A stretch of 64,000 bases of DNA from Bin87 sp963668585 (GTDB taxonomy: Bacteria > Chloroflexota > Dehalococcoidia > Lucifugimonadales > UBA3495): the NCBI GenBank assembly GCA_963668585.1, contig OY764869.1, positions 1,922,001 through 1,986,000 of the forward strand. Reading direction: 5' to 3'. Each line of letters opens with the position of its first letter. Positions within the stretch are counted from its first letter, which is position 1. Under the pieces are notes generated by a model. The model was given only the letters and a program-made list of their open reading frames with translations. It did no database searches and was not told where the DNA came from. Shown piece after piece: positions 1 through 8,435 of this stretch. Made by a program: the position numbers and the translations under genes.

Positions 1-418
1 GGCCAAGGATGGCGAACAGCTTCCCTCCGTAGTCGAAGGGTGTGTCTTTCTTTATCGCGACGAGCACGCCGATGGGAAAAGCGATCACTCCGCTGACGAT
101 AAGGGCTAGGGCTGACAGTTTGACGGTGTTGGGCAATCGTTCGACGATCAACTCGCCGGCGGAGGCGTTTGGCCACGCCAACGCTTCACCGAGATCGCCA
201 CGGAACAACTTCCCCAAGTATAGGATGTATTGCATGTGCAGGGGCTTGTCCAGCCCCCACTCTTTCTTGGTCAACTCTATCTGTTCTTCCGACGCTTCCT
301 CCGGCAGCAACACGTTGAGGGGATCCCCAGAAACGCGAGCCAACGCGAAGGTCACCGTGCTGATTATGAAAATTGCCAGGATGCCCTGGGCAACTCTTCG
401 CAAAATGTAGCGTTGCAT
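1..418 (-). CDS. Oligopeptide ABC transporter permease, DppB-like (C-terminus off the left edge)
   Basis: This is an inner-membrane permease of the DppB/OppB type, which forms half of the channel of a peptide or nickel importer. Reading from the ATG at 418, the product begins MQRYILRRVAQGILAIF, a first membrane helix. It continues with the family pattern WGLDKPLHMQY, then GDLG, then ERLPNTVKLSALALI. It closely parallels the complete permease at 3714-4631. The frame is open to the window edge, so only about 139 of roughly 305 residues are visible. It follows the binding-protein gene at 533-2512 by 114 bp with a hairpin between them, so it is the first permease of a second transporter unit. The substrate cannot be read from sequence. 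Confidence 0.9.
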   Translation of the reverse strand, partial: MQRYILRRVAQGILAIFIISTVTFALARVSGDPLNVLLPEEASEEQIELTKKEWGLDKPLHMQYILYLGKLFRGDLGEALAWPNASAGELIVERLPNTVKLSALALIVSGVIAFPIGVLVAIKKDTPFDYGGKLFAILG

Positions 419-453
419 GGCTGCTGTTCCCCCCGTCCAGTTGAAGTCCGGCG

Positions 454-490
454 CCTCCGGCGTCACACCATTTCAGAGCGACGCCGGAGG
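454..490 (-). other. Intercistronic hairpin between binding protein and permease
   Basis: A perfect 10-bp stem (454-463 with 481-490; arms CCTCCGGCGT and ACGCCGGAGG) encloses a 17-nt loop. No T-run follows on the minus strand. It lies between the binding-protein stop and the permease start, so it is better read as an mRNA-stability or expression-balancing hairpin than as a full terminator. A similar hairpin occupies the equivalent position at 4677-4713. Confidence 0.6.
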
Positions 491-532
491 AAAGGTTGCT
501 GCTGACCGTTGTGATTGGGTATCCCGTCAGAG

Positions 533-2512
533 TCAGTAACGGACGCCCGTGATGTGTTCCAGGTCGGTGAATTGCCCACCGTATGGTCCGAGATAGATGT
601 ACTCCGCGACCACCTCGGGATCTATCACTACCTGAACCGACAGCGTATGCAGCGGAATGGTCGCAACTTCATAGAACAACTCGTCAGACACGGCGTGCCA
701 GTGACCGAGTTGCTCATCGAAATCGAGTGAGTTGAGAGCGTTGAAGGTGTTCTGCCACACCGTGTCGCTCACATAGAAGCGCATGAAGCGTTCCGGGCTA
801 TAGGCGAAGTGAACCGTCGGGTGCGGCGGTTCCGCGTAGCCGCGGAAGGGATAGACGCAACAGTTTGTAGTGGCGCCGCGGTATTCCGCCCGCCACGCGG
901 AGAATTCCATCTCGCGGATCTCGGTGGTCAGACCGATTTTCTCCCACATTCCGGCGATGGCGACGACGTAGTCCTTCATCTCCGGCAGTCCGCTCATCGT
1001 GTAGCTGATCATCGGGACGTTGAATCCGTTGGGATAGCCGGCCTCGGCCAGCAGTTCCCTAGCCCTCGCCGGGTCGTGTCCGTAGAGTTCTTCCCAGGAA
1101 CCTTCCCAATCGGGATTGTAACCGGCATATTCGCCGCCGAACGCCTCGGCGCTGGGGATCAGCCCGGCCACGCGGGCTTCTGAGCCCTGGCCGTCGAACA
1201 GGATGTCGCGGATGGCGTCGCGGTCAATGGCCTTGTTCATCGCCATGCGCACCAATTTGCCCGTTTCGCCCGGGGCCGCCCACGGCACGGTCGAGTCGTA
1301 AGAAGCGGCGGTGTAGGGATCAAATTCGGGCCCTTCCTTGGTGGCGAAGTACATTCCTCCGAATACCATCATGCTGTTGACGGCGACCACCTGGCTGGGA
1401 GACAGTTCCAGACCATCATCCAGTGCCTGTCCCACCAAAGCGCGGTCGATGGTGGCCAGTTGAGCTTCCCGCGCCAGCATAGCGGCCAGGCGGGTGGACG
1501 CTTCTTCAATTATCTTGATTTCGATGCTGTCCCAGTCCGGGTCAACGCGGTAGTGGTCGCCTGGCGCGCGTTCCCATAGCCAGCCAATGCCTTTTTCGAA
1601 GTTGGCGAACTGGTAGGGTCCGAGCCTTGCCGGGCCCTGCTCCAGGAGCGTGTCTTCCCCGGCGGTGCAATAGCCATCAAGGTGTGCGCTGGTGTCGAAG
1701 GATTCGTAGTCGGTCTCTCCGTTGGGGCACCCTGTGTCCCATTGGGCCTTGCTCGAAATGGGAAGGCCGCGATAGCCGGAGATCCAGTAATCGAAAATCA
1801 ACTCGGGCCGGGCGCCCATGGAAATGTTGATTTCATAGTCGCTCAGCACTTCCGGAACTGCTTGTGGGTTGGTTCGGAAATAGTCCGAGTATGACGCCGC
1901 GCATACGGGGTTGGTGTAGTAGTTGAGGGAATTCACGATGTCATGCGCGGTGAATTCGCCGTATCCGAAATGGAACTCAACCCCTTCACGCAGCTTGAAG
2001 TTCCACGTCCTGCCATCGGCGCTGACGCTCCAGTCGGTTGCCAGTTGCGGCTCGATGGCTCCGGTGTACCGGTTGGGGTCCAACAGGAATTCGTGAGAAG
2101 GTCGGTGTTGGCTGGTCGCGCTGCCGGTTACGTCGCAGTCCATGATGCCCTGGCGCGTCTGCTGCGAGAAGAGGAATATCAGGTCTCTAGTCTTCAACTC
2201 GCCATCAGTTGCCGCCGATGCTTCCGTCGGTTGGGGTTGCGCCACCGGTGTGGTCCCGACGAACGACGGGCGAGTGGGGGCGGACGTAGCCGCCGGCTGG
2301 GCGGATGTAGCAGTCGGAGACGCCTCTTGCTGTCCGGATGAACCTGTGGCGGGCGCCTGAGTGGCCTCAGGGGCCGCAGCTGCCGGCGCAGTGGTCGATT
2401 CCGCTGCTGGCGCAGACTCTTGGGCCCCGCCGCACGCGACAAGGGAGAGCATAGCCACCAAAGCCGCGGCGGTGATCATGATTGGCCAACGAAACGGGCT
2501 TATCCTTCTCAT
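533..2512 (-). CDS. Peptide-type ABC transporter substrate-binding lipoprotein (SBP_bac_5 family)
   Basis: This is the extracytoplasmic solute receptor of an oligopeptide/dipeptide-type importer. The 659-residue product starts with basic residues and a hydrophobic signal peptide, then a lipobox LVAC with the lipidation cysteine at residue 27. An Ala/Thr/Pro/Ser-rich linker runs to about residue 100, followed by the family 5 binding fold. Visible motifs include LATDWSVSADGRTWNFKLREG and GEFTAHDIVNSL near the start, and VRMAMNKAIDRDAIRDILF and ARELLAEAGYPNGF in the second half. The start has a strong ribosome site, AAAAGGAGG. It is a paralogue of the protein at 4741-6714, and six cysteines are kept between the two, including a CC pair before YPFRG. 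The substrate is unknown. Confidence 0.92.
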   Translation of the reverse strand: MRRISPFRWPIMITAAALVAMLSLVACGGAQESAPAAESTTAPAAAAPEATQAPATGSSGQQEASPTATSAQPAATSAPTRPSFVGTTPVAQPQPTEASAATDGELKTRDLIFLFSQQTRQGIMDCDVTGSATSQHRPSHEFLLDPNRYTGAIEPQLATDWSVSADGRTWNFKLREGVEFHFGYGEFTAHDIVNSLNYYTNPVCAASYSDYFRTNPQAVPEVLSDYEINISMGARPELIFDYWISGYRGLPISSKAQWDTGCPNGETDYESFDTSAHLDGYCTAGEDTLLEQGPARLGPYQFANFEKGIGWLWERAPGDHYRVDPDWDSIEIKIIEEASTRLAAMLAREAQLATIDRALVGQALDDGLELSPSQVVAVNSMMVFGGMYFATKEGPEFDPYTAASYDSTVPWAAPGETGKLVRMAMNKAIDRDAIRDILFDGQGSEARVAGLIPSAEAFGGEYAGYNPDWEGSWEELYGHDPARARELLAEAGYPNGFNVPMISYTMSGLPEMKDYVVAIAGMWEKIGLTTEIREMEFSAWRAEYRGATTNCCVYPFRGYAEPPHPTVHFAYSPERFMRFYVSDTVWQNTFNALNSLDFDEQLGHWHAVSDELFYEVATIPLHTLSVQVVIDPEVVAEYIYLGPYGGQFTDLEHITGVRY

Positions 2513-2601
2513 GGAACCCTCCTTTTGGTTCTATATGGGTTGGCTCGAAGCTGTTTGCGTGGGTTGCCCTCCGGTTTGACGATGTGAATTGCTGCTTCCC
2601 G

Positions 2602-3690
2602 TTAGACGTTGCGCAGCCTGGGGTCGAGGCGGTCGCGCAGCCAGTCGCCCAGCAGGTTCATGGACAGAACGGTCAAAACGATGGCCAAGCACGGGAACAG
2701 GAAAATCCACCATGAACTGGTGATGACCTCCCGTCCGTCGGCGGCCATCAGTCCCCAGGCGGGTTGCGGCCGCGGAATACCGGCGCCCAGGAAACTCAAC
2801 GTCGCCTCAAGGATGATGACGTGTCCTACTTCCAGGGTCGCCAGGACGATGACTGTATTGAACACGTTGGGGAATATGTGCCGGGCCATGATCCTGGTGT
2901 TGGACGCCCCGGCCACCCTGGCGCGATCGATGAAGTCGCGTTCCTTGATCGACAGGGCTTCGCCGCGGACCACGCGAGCGTAGCGCGCCCACAGCAGCAG
3001 AGCGATCACGATGACGACAGTGCTGAATCCCGACCCGATGGCCACGACCAGCGTCAGGGCCAAAAGGATCGAGGGGAAAGCCAGTTTGATGTCCACGATG
3101 CGCATGAGCACCGCGTCAACCAGACCTCCTCTGAATGCCGCCAGCATCCCCAGCGCTGTTCCAAGGAAGCCGCCGAGCAGGATGGCAAGACACGAAACAG
3201 CCAGGGATATCCGCGCTCCGTGCATCAGTCGGCTGAGAACGTCGCGGCCCTGCTTGTCGGTGCCGAGGGGGTATTCCCAGTTGCCACCGGGCTCGACGCG
3301 CACCATAGTTTCGCCGATGTCGGGCTGGCCGTTGCCGTTTGCGTCTATCAAGTTACCAGCGCCGCTGTCGAAGTTCCGGCGGGCATTGTTGATGCTTACT
3401 TCGGCGTTTTGGTCCCGGGCGCGTTGGACGATTTGTCGTTCCGTTGCGCGGTCAGGAACCCATCCGGGCGGTTCGAGGACCCGTTGGAGATCTCCGATGG
3501 TGTGGTCGTGCTGAGCCAACACGTCGGCAAAAGCGGCCGGCACGATCAGGAATATTATCAGCACCAGCAGGGGTATGACCGGGAACCGTCGGATTTCACG
3601 CCAGACGTTGGAGGTTGTAAACCCTCCTTGTGCCGCCGTCGGGGCGGATTGATCTGCCTGTCCGCCAGGAGCGGTGGTTTGCACAGCCAT
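2602..3690 (-). CDS. Oligopeptide ABC transporter permease, DppC-like, with an EF-hand-like loop
   Basis: This is the second inner-membrane permease of a peptide-type importer, 362 residues. An N-terminal cytoplasmic segment leads to a first helix at about residues 36-56. The conserved PLGTDKQGRDVLSRL segment follows the large first loop. The ATPase-coupling EAA region EALSIKERDFIDRARVAGAS precedes HIFPN. The periplasmic loop (about residues 57-138) is longer than usual for DppC. It holds an EF-hand-type calcium-ligand pattern with Asp116, Asn118, Asn120, Gln122, Asp124 and Glu127. It follows the DppB-like gene by 23 bp and has GGAGGG upstream of its start. No ATPase gene lies in this unit within the window. 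Confidence 0.92.
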   Translation of the reverse strand: MAVQTTAPGGQADQSAPTAAQGGFTTSNVWREIRRFPVIPLLVLIIFLIVPAAFADVLAQHDHTIGDLQRVLEPPGWVPDRATERQIVQRARDQNAEVSINNARRNFDSGAGNLIDANGNGQPDIGETMVRVEPGGNWEYPLGTDKQGRDVLSRLMHGARISLAVSCLAILLGGFLGTALGMLAAFRGGLVDAVLMRIVDIKLAFPSILLALTLVVAIGSGFSTVVIVIALLLWARYARVVRGEALSIKERDFIDRARVAGASNTRIMARHIFPNVFNTVIVLATLEVGHVIILEATLSFLGAGIPRPQPAWGLMAADGREVITSSWWIFLFPCLAIVLTVLSMNLLGDWLRDRLDPRLRNV

Positions 3691-3713
3691 GAATCATTTC
3701 CCTCCGGCAATTC

Positions 3714-4631
3714 CTATCCGTAGCGGATGCGCGGGTCAACGTACGCGTAGGTTACGTCCGTGACGATGTTTATCGCCACGTACAACAACGCGAAGAGCAT
3801 CACCACGGCTTGTACGGTTATGTGGTCCTTGGAGTTGATGGCTTCGATCACCATCAGTCCGATTCCGGGCCACGCGAAGACCGTTTCAATCACCACTGAA
3901 CCGGTGATCACCACGGCGAATATGAGGCTAAAGTAGGTCAGCGGTCCAATCAGGGCGTTGCGGAAACAGTGTTTCCACACGATTTTCCACTCTGGGATTC
4001 CCTTGATTCGGGCCAGTTTGACGTACTCGGTATCCAGCACTTCAAGCATTGAGGAGCGCGTGAGGCGCATGATCGCCGCCACGTTGTAATACCCCAGCGC
4101 GAAGCCGGGCATCAGCATGTGCTTCAACCCGCCTTTTCCTGAGGTGGGCAGCCATCCCAGTTGCACGGCCAGGATCCACATCAGGATGAGGCCGACGGCG
4201 AAGGTCGGCGCAGATTGGCCAAGGATGGCGAACATCTTGCCCCCGGCATCGAACCAGGAGTCCTTTTTGACGGCTGAGAGCACCCCGATGGGGAAGGCAA
4301 TCAAGCCGGTGATGATCAGCGCGAACGATGATAACTGAAGGGTTGCTGGGAGCCGTTCGGCGATGAGTTCGGCGACCGGGCGGTCCCACTTGAATGACGT
4401 TCCCAGGTCTCCGGTGAGGAGACGCTTCATGTAGGTGAAATATTGGACGTGGAGCGGTTTGTCCAGTCCCCACTGGGCCCGTATTCGCTCGATCTGCTCT
4501 TTGCCTGATTCCTCGTCCAGGATTGCCGCCAATGGATCGCCGGCAACCCGGGACAGGGAGAAAACGATCAGGCTGATCACGAAAACGGCCAGGAGTCCCT
4601 GTAACAGCCGCAAGACAATGAAACGCTGCAT
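3714..4631 (-). CDS. Oligopeptide ABC transporter permease, DppB-like
   Basis: This is a complete 305-residue inner-membrane permease of the DppB/OppB family, about the usual family length. It shows the N-terminal helix MQRFIVLRLLQGLLAVF, the WGLDKPLHVQY segment and the EAA coupling region EYVKLARIKGIPEWKIVWKHC. The C-terminus ends in the typical ...YVDPRIRYG. It is preceded by the binding-protein gene (4741-6714, with a strong hairpin between) and followed by the DppC-like permease, giving the order SBP-B-C. It should assemble with the DppC-like protein at 2602-3690 and with an ATPase encoded elsewhere. Confidence 0.93.
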   Translation of the reverse strand: MQRFIVLRLLQGLLAVFVISLIVFSLSRVAGDPLAAILDEESGKEQIERIRAQWGLDKPLHVQYFTYMKRLLTGDLGTSFKWDRPVAELIAERLPATLQLSSFALIITGLIAFPIGVLSAVKKDSWFDAGGKMFAILGQSAPTFAVGLILMWILAVQLGWLPTSGKGGLKHMLMPGFALGYYNVAAIMRLTRSSMLEVLDTEYVKLARIKGIPEWKIVWKHCFRNALIGPLTYFSLIFAVVITGSVVIETVFAWPGIGLMVIEAINSKDHITVQAVVMLFALLYVAINIVTDVTYAYVDPRIRYG

Positions 4632-4676
4632 GATACCCGTTCCTAAAAAGCGTGCGTTCCCTCAGGTTGTCAGCAT

Positions 4677-4713
4677 CCCCGGCGTCCTGAAAACTTGGAG
4701 CAGGACGCCGGGG
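4677..4713 (-). other. Intercistronic hairpin between binding protein and permease
   Basis: A perfect 13-bp stem (4677-4689 with 4701-4713; arms CCCCGGCGTCCTG and CAGGACGCCGGGG) has an 11-nt loop. There is no U-tract after it on the minus strand. The place between a binding-protein gene and its permease is classic for hairpins that protect the upstream message, so that more binding protein than permease is made. That role is inferred. Confidence 0.65.
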
Positions 4714-4740
4714 TGGAATGTGCTAGGTATGAACCGTCTG

Positions 4741-6714
4741 CTATTCGCGCACGCCTTTCACGTGTTCGAGGTAGACGTAGTTTCCGTTGTTGGGGCCGAG
4801 GAAGATGTACTCCGCGACCACTTCGGGGTCAACCACGGCGCTCACCGGCAGAGTCCAACCGGGGATGGTCCCCACTTCATAGAAGATTTCATCGGACACT
4901 TTCTGCCAGTCTGCGGTGGCGTCAGCTTCGTTGAGCGCCCGCAGCGCCTTGTTCTTGTTTTCCTGGATATCGTCGCTGGTGTAGGCCCGGAAGAACCGTT
5001 CCGCGCTGAAGTAGAAGTGCACGCGCGTGTCGATGGGGGCGGCCGGACCTCGGAACGGATAGATGCAGCAGTCGGTGTTCAGACCGCGGTATTCGTTCCG
5101 CCAGTTGGAGAATTCGACCGGATCAAGCGAGGGGTCCAGGCCGATCTTGGTCCACATTCCTGCCATGGCTTCCATCAGGTCGGGCTGTTCCGGGACACCG
5201 CTCAATGGGAAGACCGGAATCCGGAAGGAGAAACCATTGGGGTAGCCCGCTTCGATCAGCAGATCCCTGGCTGCGGCTTCGTCGAATCCGTACAGTTCAT
5301 CCCAACTTGCCTCCCACTCAGGGTTGAAACCGGCGGGGAAGTCCGGCACCAGCGTGGCGACCCATTGGCGACCACCCGCGCCCTTGAAGATGGCCCTGTT
5401 TAGTTCGTCGCGGTCAAGGGCCTTGTTCATGGCCATGCGGACCAGTTTTCCAGTTTCGCCTGGTTCGTTCCACGGCATCATCTCGTCGCGGGATCCGACG
5501 ATGTCGTAAGATTCGCGGTCTGCGGCCTGTTGCTCGGCAGACGCGGTTACGTCAACGCCCTTGGAGCCGGTGGCGAAATACATACCACCGAATATGGCAA
5601 AGGCGGTTTGCGCAGTTACTGAACTGTCAAACACCTCCAAGCCGTCGTCGATGGCATCCTGCAACAGTGCCCGGTTGATGGCGGCAATGTGGCCTTCACG
5701 GGCCTGCATGATGGCCAACCGGGTCGCCGGTTCGCGAACGTCCTTGATTTCGATTTCCGCGAATTCAGGGTTCACGCGCCAGTGATCATAGTCAATGCGC
5801 GACCACTCCCATCCCACGCCTTCCTCAAAGCTGACGTACTCGTAAGGGCCAGTGCGGGAGGACTTTTCATAAACGAGGTCCCGGCTGGCTTTGCAGTAGT
5901 GCAATGCTTCGCCTCCGTCGGCGGCGCCGAAATCGGCATCGCCGCCGGGGCAAGCCTGATTCCACTGGGCGGCGCTGCTGATGGGAACCCCACGGTAGCC
6001 GGAGAACCAGTAGAGGAAGTCCACAGCGGGGCGCTTCTTCATATGTATGTTGACTTCGTAATCGTTTACGATTTCAACGTCACCGCCCGGGTCGGAACGG
6101 AAATAGTCTGAGTAGGACGCCCGGCATTCAGGGTTGGTGTAGTAAGCCAGCGAGTGTTTGACGTCCCTGGCCGTAAATTCACCCCAATCGTCATGCCACC
6201 GCACACCCTGTCGGAGCTTGAAGTTCCAGGTCTTGCCGTCCGGCGTGATGCCCCATTCAGTGGCGAGCATCGGCTCATAGGAACCGTCGAACCGACCGGC
6301 GTCCACCATAAACTCGGCAGACATGCGGTAGTTGACCACACCGGAGCCGGTGACTTCGCAGTCAAGCATGGACTCAAATGACGGTGGGTCCAGGACGGCG
6401 ATCAACCGATCGGTAACCAACTCGCCCTCTGTTTGCGGGGCAAGCGTTGGCCGCGGAGTGGCCTGGAGCACCGACGCTCGTTGCGTCGGCGTCGGAGCCA
6501 AGGTTGCGCCGGCCGGAATCGGCGTGTTGGTCGCGGCCGGAGCGGGAGTATTGACGGTTTCTGCCTGTTGTTGCTGCTGGGCAGGCTCCGCGGTCGCGAC
6601 CGCCGAGTCGCCGCTTTCTTCAGCAGCGCCCCCGCACGCAATGATGACGGCGGAACCGGCCAACATTACGGCGAACGCTACTATGGGGAATCGGAATAAT
6701 CGTCTATACGCCAT
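4741..6714 (-). CDS. Peptide-type ABC transporter substrate-binding lipoprotein (SBP_bac_5 family)
   Basis: This is the extracytoplasmic receptor for the first transporter unit, 657 residues from the ATG at 6714, which is preceded by GGAGGGCCC. The longer upstream reading lacks such a site. The signal peptide MAYRRLFRFPIVAFAVMLAG leads to a lipobox with Cys27. A Gln/Ala/Thr/Pro-rich linker follows, then the family 5 fold (LATEWGITPDGKTWNFKLRQG, GEFTARDVKHSL, VRMAMNKALDRDELNRAIF, DLLIEAGYPNGF). It is a clear paralogue of the protein at 533-2512 with the same six cysteines. It is the first gene of the operon, with a promoter at 6800-6829. Confidence 0.93.
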   Translation of the reverse strand: MAYRRLFRFPIVAFAVMLAGSAVIIACGGAAEESGDSAVATAEPAQQQQQAETVNTPAPAATNTPIPAGATLAPTPTQRASVLQATPRPTLAPQTEGELVTDRLIAVLDPPSFESMLDCEVTGSGVVNYRMSAEFMVDAGRFDGSYEPMLATEWGITPDGKTWNFKLRQGVRWHDDWGEFTARDVKHSLAYYTNPECRASYSDYFRSDPGGDVEIVNDYEVNIHMKKRPAVDFLYWFSGYRGVPISSAAQWNQACPGGDADFGAADGGEALHYCKASRDLVYEKSSRTGPYEYVSFEEGVGWEWSRIDYDHWRVNPEFAEIEIKDVREPATRLAIMQAREGHIAAINRALLQDAIDDGLEVFDSSVTAQTAFAIFGGMYFATGSKGVDVTASAEQQAADRESYDIVGSRDEMMPWNEPGETGKLVRMAMNKALDRDELNRAIFKGAGGRQWVATLVPDFPAGFNPEWEASWDELYGFDEAAARDLLIEAGYPNGFSFRIPVFPLSGVPEQPDLMEAMAGMWTKIGLDPSLDPVEFSNWRNEYRGLNTDCCIYPFRGPAAPIDTRVHFYFSAERFFRAYTSDDIQENKNKALRALNEADATADWQKVSDEIFYEVGTIPGWTLPVSAVVDPEVVAEYIFLGPNNGNYVYLEHVKGVRE

Positions 6715-6799
6715 GGGCCCTCCGAAATGGTTATGTTGTGGTTGTTCCACCCGCGCAGTCTGGCGAATGTTGCGGCCGCCTAACTCCGCAGGTTTGCGC

Positions 6800-6829
6800 A
6801 ATATAGGCAATTCGGGACAGCAGAGTCAA
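6800..6829 (-). promoter_or_regulatory. Sigma-70-type promoter of the peptide transporter operon
   Basis: On the minus strand, TTGACT (6824-6829) and TATATT (6800-6805) are separated by 18 bp, a near-consensus arrangement. Transcription would start near 6793, about 80 nt before the binding-protein ATG at 6714. Confidence 0.7.
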
Positions 6830-7044
6830 TCGAAAATCATCTTTGTATCGTGCGCTGATTTCGTATTTCTTGACCCTGTTGATAACGATTTATTGATGTA
6901 TCACAACGAATATGGCGTATAACGCCGTGCCATGATGGCGGAACGACAATAACATTAAATCATGCCACCGAATGTATGATATGCACTGCGATGATATATC
7001 GTGAATCGTGATAAACAACCTTCTCCAGGTTGGCAGGATAAAGA

Positions 7045-7071
7045 AAACGGTGACGATATCCGCCACCGTTT
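7045..7071 (-). terminator. Probable Rho-independent terminator of the oxidoreductase gene
   Basis: Arms AAACGGTG (7045-7052) and CACCGTTT (7064-7071) form an 8-bp stem around an 11-nt loop. Read on the minus strand, the stem is followed by TCTTTATCC, a T-rich stretch. It lies about 115 bp downstream of the stop codon at 7185. The tail is short, so efficiency is uncertain. Confidence 0.5.
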
Positions 7072-7184
7072 ACTATAAAATGCGCAAAATACGCAATGTT
7101 GCAAGCTATTTAAGCTGATTTGGTATCATGTTTCATGATGTGGCGGACGGCTCCGGTCGCGGCATTCAAAAACGCGTTGGCGGA

Positions 7185-8027
7185 TTACAGAACAGCTTCA
7201 GCGATCCGGTCAAGTTCGTCCAGAGCGGCTGCAGTGGTGGTGTCTCCCAATCTGACGATCACCCGGTTTGCGCCGGCCGCTTCAAAACCGGCGATCAGGT
7301 CCCGGTCCGGTGGTTGGCCAAACACCGATATTGAGATGTCGGACGGGTCCCTGCCCGAGGCTTCGGCAAGTTCGTCGATTGCTGCGCGCCCCGCGGCGAT
7401 CTGGTCAGGGCTGGCCGCAGTCGGCATCCATCCATCCCCCCACCTGGCCACCCGACGGAACACGTTTCGTGCGTTGCCGCCCAGAATCACCGGCGGGCCG
7501 CCTTTGCGAGCGGGTTTGGGATTGCATTGCACCAGGGGGAAATCATAATAGCGTCCGTGGTACTCGGCGGCGTCCTGAGTCCACAGGGCGCGCATGGCTT
7601 CAATGCTCTCCCTGGCCTGCGTCCACCGGTGGTCGAAATTGCCGCCCATGATCTCGGTTTCTTCACGAAGCCAACCGGTGCCTATCCCCAGCAGGAAACG
7701 TCCCTCACTGAAACGGTCCAGCGTGGCGATGGCTCCGGCGAGGATGAGCGGGTTCCTTTCCGGTATCAGTGTTATGCCGGTGCCCAGTTTTATTCTGTTG
7801 GTGACTGCGGACGCGCGGGCCAGTCCGATGTACGGGTCCGCCATATCGCTCATGTAATCGGGTATGGAACCGTCGGGAGAACCGGGATACCTGGAAACTG
7901 GGTTGACCGGCATCACCGGATGCTCCGGCAACCAGATCGACTCGAACCCCAGGGCTTCCGCCTTGGCTGCTATGTCCGCGACGTCAATAGAATTCGTAGA
8001 AATCGACATATTGAGGCCGATGTCCAT
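7185..8027 (-). CDS. LLM-class (luciferase-like) F420-dependent oxidoreductase
   Basis: This is a 280-residue TIM-barrel enzyme of the bacterial luciferase/F420 superfamily, which uses F420 or FMN for hydride transfer. Family features include GFESIWLPEHPV near the N-terminus, KLGTGITLIPERNPLILA, the glycine-rich GRFLLGIGTGWLREE, and PPVILGGNARNVFRRVARWGDGWMP. The start is set at the ATG at 8027, which has GGGAGG seven bases upstream; a seven-residue longer reading lacks one. It is monocistronic with its own promoter at 8080-8109. Members act on many substrates, so no substrate is claimed. Confidence 0.9.
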   Translation of the reverse strand: MDIGLNMSISTNSIDVADIAAKAEALGFESIWLPEHPVMPVNPVSRYPGSPDGSIPDYMSDMADPYIGLARASAVTNRIKLGTGITLIPERNPLILAGAIATLDRFSEGRFLLGIGTGWLREETEIMGGNFDHRWTQARESIEAMRALWTQDAAEYHGRYYDFPLVQCNPKPARKGGPPVILGGNARNVFRRVARWGDGWMPTAASPDQIAAGRAAIDELAEASGRDPSDISISVFGQPPDRDLIAGFEAAGANRVIVRLGDTTTAAALDELDRIAEAVL

Positions 8028-8079
8028 CGATAACCTCCCTTCGGGCATCCCGTGCCGGTGGTGTCCAATAATCTGCGGG

Positions 8080-8109
8080 ATGATAGCACGGTGGGTTCCG
8101 CACTGTCAT
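8080..8109 (-). promoter_or_regulatory. Probable promoter of the LLM oxidoreductase gene
   Basis: On the minus strand ATGACA (8104-8109) and TATCAT (8080-8085) are 18 bp apart. The -35 matches five of six consensus bases and the -10 matches five of six. The start codon is about 52 bp downstream of the -10. Confidence 0.5.
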
Positions 8110-8214
8110 TGGCCGCGCTTCACGCCTCATGTCCCTGGCGAACCGACCTTTTGTCCCGACTCCGGGGCGCGGATGCTGCCGCGATGTTGTCCGTTCTACG
8201 GCGGCGTGGTGATG

Positions 8215-8348
8215 CAGGGTTTATCGATTGGCCTGGCGGCAGGCAATTGCTGTTGCCGGAACGATTCCCTGCTTACCGTCCGCTGATCCTGAGTCTGTCG
8301 AAGGATGAGCGGACTACCTCGTTTATCGTCAACAATCGAATGACGCTG
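8215..8348 (+). repeat. MITE-like palindromic repeat, copy 1 (degenerate)
   Basis: This diverged copy has a worn left end, then the conserved box GGCAATTGCTGTTGCCGGAA (from about 8242), then the hairpin core. Its core reads ATCCTGAGTCTGTCGAAGGAT, the reverse complement of the core in other copies, so this segment appears flipped. The right end keeps CAATCGAATG. It lies upstream of the GYD gene and just before that gene's -10. Confidence 0.7.
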
Positions 8349-8386
8349 CGGTCAATGTGGGCCGCGAATCAGGCGCGCGCTCACGA

Positions 8387-8395
8387 TGCTATACT
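8387..8395 (+). promoter_or_regulatory. Extended -10 promoter element of the GYD gene
   Basis: TGC directly precedes TATACT (8390-8395), an extended -10 arrangement that can act without a good -35. I see no good -35. The ATG at 8436 is 40 nt downstream. Confidence 0.45.
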
Positions 8396-8435
8396 GAATC
8401 GGGTTCTTCCCATATCTTTTGTTCAGGTGCCCTCA

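Larger units (their letters stand above)
6715..7184. other. AT-rich intergenic region
   Basis: About 470 bp without a credible gene. From about 6830 to 7130 it is markedly AT-rich compared with the rest of the window. It contains the promoter of the transporter operon (6800-6829, minus) and a terminator-like hairpin for the minus-strand oxidoreductase gene (7045-7071). The remainder may hold regulator sites, but I see no defined motif. Confidence 0.6.
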
